A DNA stretch of 9,268 nt from Dehalococcoidia bacterium UBA7891 (GTDB lineage: Bacteria > Chloroflexota > Dehalococcoidia > Lucifugimonadales > UBA826), in the NCBI GenBank assembly GCA_002500485.1, contig DLRJ01000138.1:1-9268 (forward strand). Reading direction: 5' to 3'. The notes beneath the pieces are model-generated. The model was given only the letters and a program-made list of their open reading frames with translations. It had not been told where the DNA came from and did not search any database. Both the position numbers and the translations under genes were made by a program. Below are positions 6,467-9,268 of the stretch, one piece after another. Numbering within the stretch: the stretch's first letter is position 1; each line of letters starts with the position of its first letter.

Positions 6467-8221
6467 ACCGGTGAAATAGAGATATGCAATAACAATGAGC
6501 ACAAGAACTACCCCTGACATCATTATATCCCCAACTGATCTAGTAGCGCGGTCTACCGCTTTTTCCTCATTGCTCAAAGTGGCAAAAGTGAGTCCCCGAA
6601 TCTGCTCATAGGATGGTTCGGCGGTGGCATAGCTAACTGCGATCATTGTAAAGGCGGAGACGAGAAAGATTAAAAGGCTGTAATACTGAAAGAATATGTT
6701 ATTGATGATCCAAAAGAACGAACCTTCTGTGTAACTGAACCCTTCCATAAGTGCAACGGGCGTATCAACGGCAAGTCGGAAAAGACCCATCAGGAATCCA
6801 ACGGTCAGGGCGGCAAGGCATCCCTGGGCATTCAATCGTTTATTGAAAATACCGAAAAAGAAGACCGTAAAGATAGGTGGTGCCAGATAGCCTTGAACAG
6901 ACTGAAGATAGTCATACAATCCTCGACCACCTTGGATTACCGGAATCCACAATAGACCGATAAGAACCATGGCAAGGGTGGCCATCCGACCAATTTTAAC
7001 CAGTTGCGCCTGCGAAGCATGGGGTCTCATCTTGGAATAGAAATCCATGGTAAACAATGTTGATGATGCATTAAAAACCCCAGCGAGGGAACTCATTAGG
7101 GCTGCCAGAAGGCCCGCAACAACAATCCCCCGAATCCCGGGAGGAAGCACAGCTGCTACAAGAAGCGGGAATGCCTGCTGTGCATTTTCGTTCACAAGGT
7201 TGCCGCTGCTATCCATAAGTGCGCTGGAAATCATCTCAACTCTTCCGGTCGTAGCAAGAGCAAAACAAATCATACCTGGAATAATGAAAATGAATACAGG
7301 GAGAAGTTTCAAAAAGGCCGCTGCAATGGTGCCTCTACGGGCTTCCTTTAGATTAGCCGAACCCAGGAGTCGCTGAACAATGTACTGATCAGTACACCAG
7401 TACCACAGACCAATGATGGGGGCACAAAAGAGCATCCCAAGCCAGGGATAATTCGAATTGAAATACCACGCCATTCTGGTCTCCGTTGCGACGGGAGCCC
7501 ATGTCCCGTCAACACCTTCAGGTATAAGCGGTTTCCACAGATTGAACATATCAGAACCGAGTACACTCCTCAACTCGCTCCAACCGCCCAGAGCATCCAG
7601 GCCATAGAAAGTCACGAGCAAGGAGCCCAAGATGAGGATAACTGTCTGAATGGCTTCAGTATACGCAACCGCCCTGAGTCCCCCAGAAATGGTATAAACC
7701 CCAGTTAAAACAATTACCAAAATCGATCCGATCCAAAAACTATCGAGACCAAAAATGTGCAAATCGGGAAGTAGCACACCGAAAACAATACCCCCTGCAA
7801 AAATACCCACAGCAACCTTGGTCAGAACATATGCTACGAGCGAAATCAGAGATAGTACCCACCGTGCAGTCGCTGAGAATCTCTTTTCCAGAAACTCGGG
7901 CATAGTAAAAACCTGGGAACGCATATAGAATGGTGCCATCACCCAGCCGAGGACAAGAAGACACCATGCATGCAATTCATAATGAGCCATGGCAACACCG
8001 TCGGTAGCACCAGACCCGGCGAGACCCACTAAATGTTCTGAACCGATATTAGATGCAAAAATACTTGCACCTACGATCAGCCAGCTGAGATTCCGGCCAG
8101 CCAAAAAGTAGTCATTCGAAGTATCTTTCTGTCGCGTCGATACTCTCCAAGCAACACCAAGAATAAGTGCAAAATATGTGGCAATTATCCACCAGTCCAA
8201 TGCCGCGAGTGTACTATTCAT
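6464..8221 (-). CDS. SGLT-type sodium/sugar symporter, partner of araA
   Basis: This 585-residue polytopic SSS-family protein should import a sugar with Na+ across the cytoplasmic membrane. The match to the SGLT branch is strong: NDYFLAGRNLSWLIVGASIF (36-55), ASNIGSEHLVGLAG (56-69), FTMPEFLEKRF (105-115), YTISGGLRAVAYTEAIQT (176-193), GLWYWCTDQYIVQRLLG (271-287) and FNASSTLFTMDFYSKMRP (383-400). SGLT1 sugar-site residues correspond to Asn58, His63, Glu82, Tyr274-Trp275 and Gln440 (DYLQSVQGYLAPP), all present. The Na+ site AALMSS (373-378) matches the alanine and two serines of vSGLT. The ATG at 8221 follows GGATAAGAA, a modest ribosome-binding site. Araa's coding start lies 11 bases downstream of its stop, so L-arabinose (or D-galactose) is the most likely cargo; that is inference from context plus the conserved aldose site. 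Confidence 0.93.
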   Translation of the reverse strand: MNSTLAALDWWIIATYFALILGVAWRVSTRQKDTSNDYFLAGRNLSWLIVGASIFASNIGSEHLVGLAGSGATDGVAMAHYELHAWCLLVLGWVMAPFYMRSQVFTMPEFLEKRFSATARWVLSLISLVAYVLTKVAVGIFAGGIVFGVLLPDLHIFGLDSFWIGSILVIVLTGVYTISGGLRAVAYTEAIQTVILILGSLLVTFYGLDALGGWSELRSVLGSDMFNLWKPLIPEGVDGTWAPVATETRMAWYFNSNYPWLGMLFCAPIIGLWYWCTDQYIVQRLLGSANLKEARRGTIAAAFLKLLPVFIFIIPGMICFALATTGRVEMISSALMDSSGNLVNENAQQAFPLLVAAVLPPGIRGIVVAGLLAALMSSLAGVFNASSTLFTMDFYSKMRPHASQAQLVKIGRMATLAMVLIGLLWIPVIQGGRGLYDYLQSVQGYLAPPIFTVFFFGIFNKRLNAQGCLAALTVGFLMGLFRLAVDTPVALMEGFSYTEGSFFWIINNIFFQYYSLLIFLVSAFTMIAVSYATAEPSYEQIRGLTFATLSNEEKAVDRATRSVGDIMMSGVVLVLIVIAYLYFTG

Positions 8222-8480
8222 TTCTTATCCATATCCTATTCATGTTCTTACACAGAAATCGCTAACGGCAAGCAAATCCACAGAATGGAGATGTTATCTT
8301 GCTCCATTTAACCCCGTTAGACGGCAACCACCACCAAATATAGTTTGAATTGTCCTATCGATCCATTAAAGTCTTGGCAGTTCCCGATGGTATAGGTCTT
8401 CTTCAGTTTTGCTTCCTAAATGTGGAGAGCATGCCTTGAAGAAAGGTTTAGAACTTGATCCAAAAAGTAGGTCTCAAATC
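8222..8480. other. Divergent intergenic region between the araA-linked symporter and the esterase gene
   Basis: These 259 bases must hold promoters for both directions. On the minus strand a TATATT (8342-8337) could be a -10 for the symporter, but its -35 (TGGATC at proper spacing) is poor. A start near 8330 would place the nested repeats at 8262-8320 inside the leader. On the plus strand no good promoter for the esterase was found. The frame of the esterase is open upstream to about 8433 without an ATG. Confidence 0.4.
8262..8320 (-). promoter_or_regulatory. Nested inverted repeats, possible structured leader of the symporter-araA mRNA
   Basis: Outer arms CTAACGG (8262-8268) and CCGTTAG (8314-8320) are perfectly complementary. 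Inside them AATGGAG (8284-8290) and CTCCATT (8302-8308) form a second perfect 7-pair stem with an 11-base loop. GCAAG (8268-8272) is complementary to CTTGC (8298-8302), which lies in that loop, so a pseudoknot closed by the outer stem is possible on the minus-strand transcript. The end of the element is 41 bases from the ATG at 8221. No known riboswitch class was recognised, and 7-base stems can arise by chance. Confidence 0.3.
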
Positions 8481-9268
8481 ATGATCTCAAAATCTATCAA
8501 ACCAATTTGGGCTTTGATTCTTATCTCACTCTTATGTCACTGCGGTGCCGATGACGATAGAGAATACGAGGAATTCGTAAACAGATTGAAGGCCGATGAG
8601 GCATATATCGGATTTTTCGCTACTGAAAGTGCCTGCATTTCCGACATTCATGATGAATACCTAAACTCTCGTAAGAAATTCTTTCTGGCTGTTAACCGCG
8701 CACAAGAAGAGCCTGATGGCGCTATTGAAAGATTTATCGAGTACTGCCGCAAGAAATCGATTATCGATGAAACTTGTGAATCTGAATGGGAAAAGGTTTT
8801 AACTGTACTGTCGTATGAGCTTTATGCCAATATGCCAATATTTGACTATTCTGCTTCGAACATCACTGAACACCGCAATATCACCTATGCCGAGTATCCC
8901 AACAAAAAGCTCGCTCTAGATCTCTTTTTGCCTAAAGAACCGGTGGATCAACCAGTCCCCTGCATTGTTGCAATTCATGGAGGAGGGTGGAGAGTAAACC
9001 GGCGTCTTTGGTTTGAACCATTCGCTAAGTACTTTGCTTCGAACGGGTTGGCAGCTCTCACCATTGACTACCGTAAGCTTCCCGGTGTGGAGATTATGAA
9101 TATCGTGCACGATGCCAAAGCGGCTGTAAGATGGGCCAGGGCAAATGCGGAAAGCTATGGTATCGATCCCGAGCGTATAGGCGCTATTGGCGCATCCGCC
9201 GGTGCTCATCTGGTTGCTTTGCTGGGAACGACCGCCAATGTCCCAGAACTTGAAGGCCAGGGAGGAAA
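8481..9268 (+). CDS. Alpha/beta-hydrolase (esterase) probable lipoprotein, N-terminal 262 residues (3' end outside window)
   Basis: The frame is open from the ATG at 8481 to the window edge. Residues 1-21 (basic start, then WALILISLLCHCG) look like an export signal with probable lipidation at Cys21; Cys19 is the alternative, and the lipobox is atypical with His at -1. Residues about 27-130 are charged, mostly helical-looking and unfamiliar, with cysteines at 52, 89 and 99. From about 132 (HRNITYAEYPNKKLALDLFLP) an esterase/lipase fold begins: HGGGW (166-170) forms the oxyanion hole, IDYRKLPG (195-202) follows, and GASAG (237-241) holds the nucleophile Ser239. The catalytic Asp and His would lie beyond the window. 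This resembles BD-FAE or acetyl-xylan/feruloyl esterase-type hydrolases that strip acyl groups from plant or algal polysaccharides, probably at the cell surface. It is divergent from the arabinose gene pair, which suits a glycan-degradation role. AGG 9 bases before the ATG is a weak ribosome-binding site. Confidence 0.82.
   Translation, partial: MISKSIKPIWALILISLLCHCGADDDREYEEFVNRLKADEAYIGFFATESACISDIHDEYLNSRKKFFLAVNRAQEEPDGAIERFIEYCRKKSIIDETCESEWEKVLTVLSYELYANMPIFDYSASNITEHRNITYAEYPNKKLALDLFLPKEPVDQPVPCIVAIHGGGWRVNRRLWFEPFAKYFASNGLAALTIDYRKLPGVEIMNIVHDAKAAVRWARANAESYGIDPERIGAIGASAGAHLVALLGTTANVPELEGQGG

Noticed and set aside
7047..7376. 109-codon plus-strand open frame
   Set aside because: It is antisense to the well-supported SGLT-type symporter and shows no domain or ribosome-binding site.
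8916..9209. 97-codon minus-strand open frame
   Set aside because: It lies opposite the esterase catalytic region, whose HGGGW and GASAG motifs establish the coding strand.

Overview
The window looks like a bacterial carbohydrate-use locus with two transporter-led gene sets facing each other, flanked by parts of two probable surface lipoprotein genes. Base composition is moderate, with some genes clearly more AT-rich than others. The mix of SGLT-type sodium/sugar symporters, a DUF6797-like lipoprotein (a family I associate with Planctomycetes, Verrucomicrobia and related groups) and an esterase lipoprotein suggests an aquatic or marine heterotroph of the PVC or FCB type. That placement is inference; no rRNA or marker gene is present.

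Layout. Bases 1-690 (minus) hold the N-terminal 230 codons of a DUF6797-like lipoprotein whose 3' end lies outside the window. Bases 691-1002 are a divergent intergenic region with an extended -10 promoter (TATAAT at 893-898), a repeated 9-mer, and a 50-codon open stretch that may be a gene remnant. A plus-strand set follows: an SSS-family symporter (1003-2661), a zinc-dependent medium-chain dehydrogenase (about 2700-3734) and an iron-type alcohol dehydrogenase (3752-4918). It converges, across 43 bases with a small hairpin, on a minus-strand set: L-arabinose isomerase AraA (4962-6452), preceded in its own direction by a second SSS symporter (6464-8221). The 259 bases upstream of that symporter carry a nested inverted-repeat structure in its probable leader. 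From 8481 to the end runs the 5' part of an alpha/beta-hydrolase lipoprotein gene.

How it may work together. The minus-strand pair is readable: an SGLT-like porter with the canonical sugar-site residues brings in an aldose, and AraA isomerises it (L-arabinose to L-ribulose, possibly D-galactose to D-tagatose). The kinase and epimerase (AraB, AraD) expected next are absent from the window. The plus-strand set pairs a related porter, with a changed sugar-site residue, with two NAD-linked dehydrogenases, which suggests uptake and redox conversion of a different sugar or polyol. The esterase could remove acyl groups from plant or algal glycans outside the cytoplasm. I see no rRNA, tRNA, CRISPR array or insertion sequence. 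I did not find a convincing wholly new system; the most useful leads are the divergent porter pair, the araA-plus-dehydrogenase arrangement and the structured leader.
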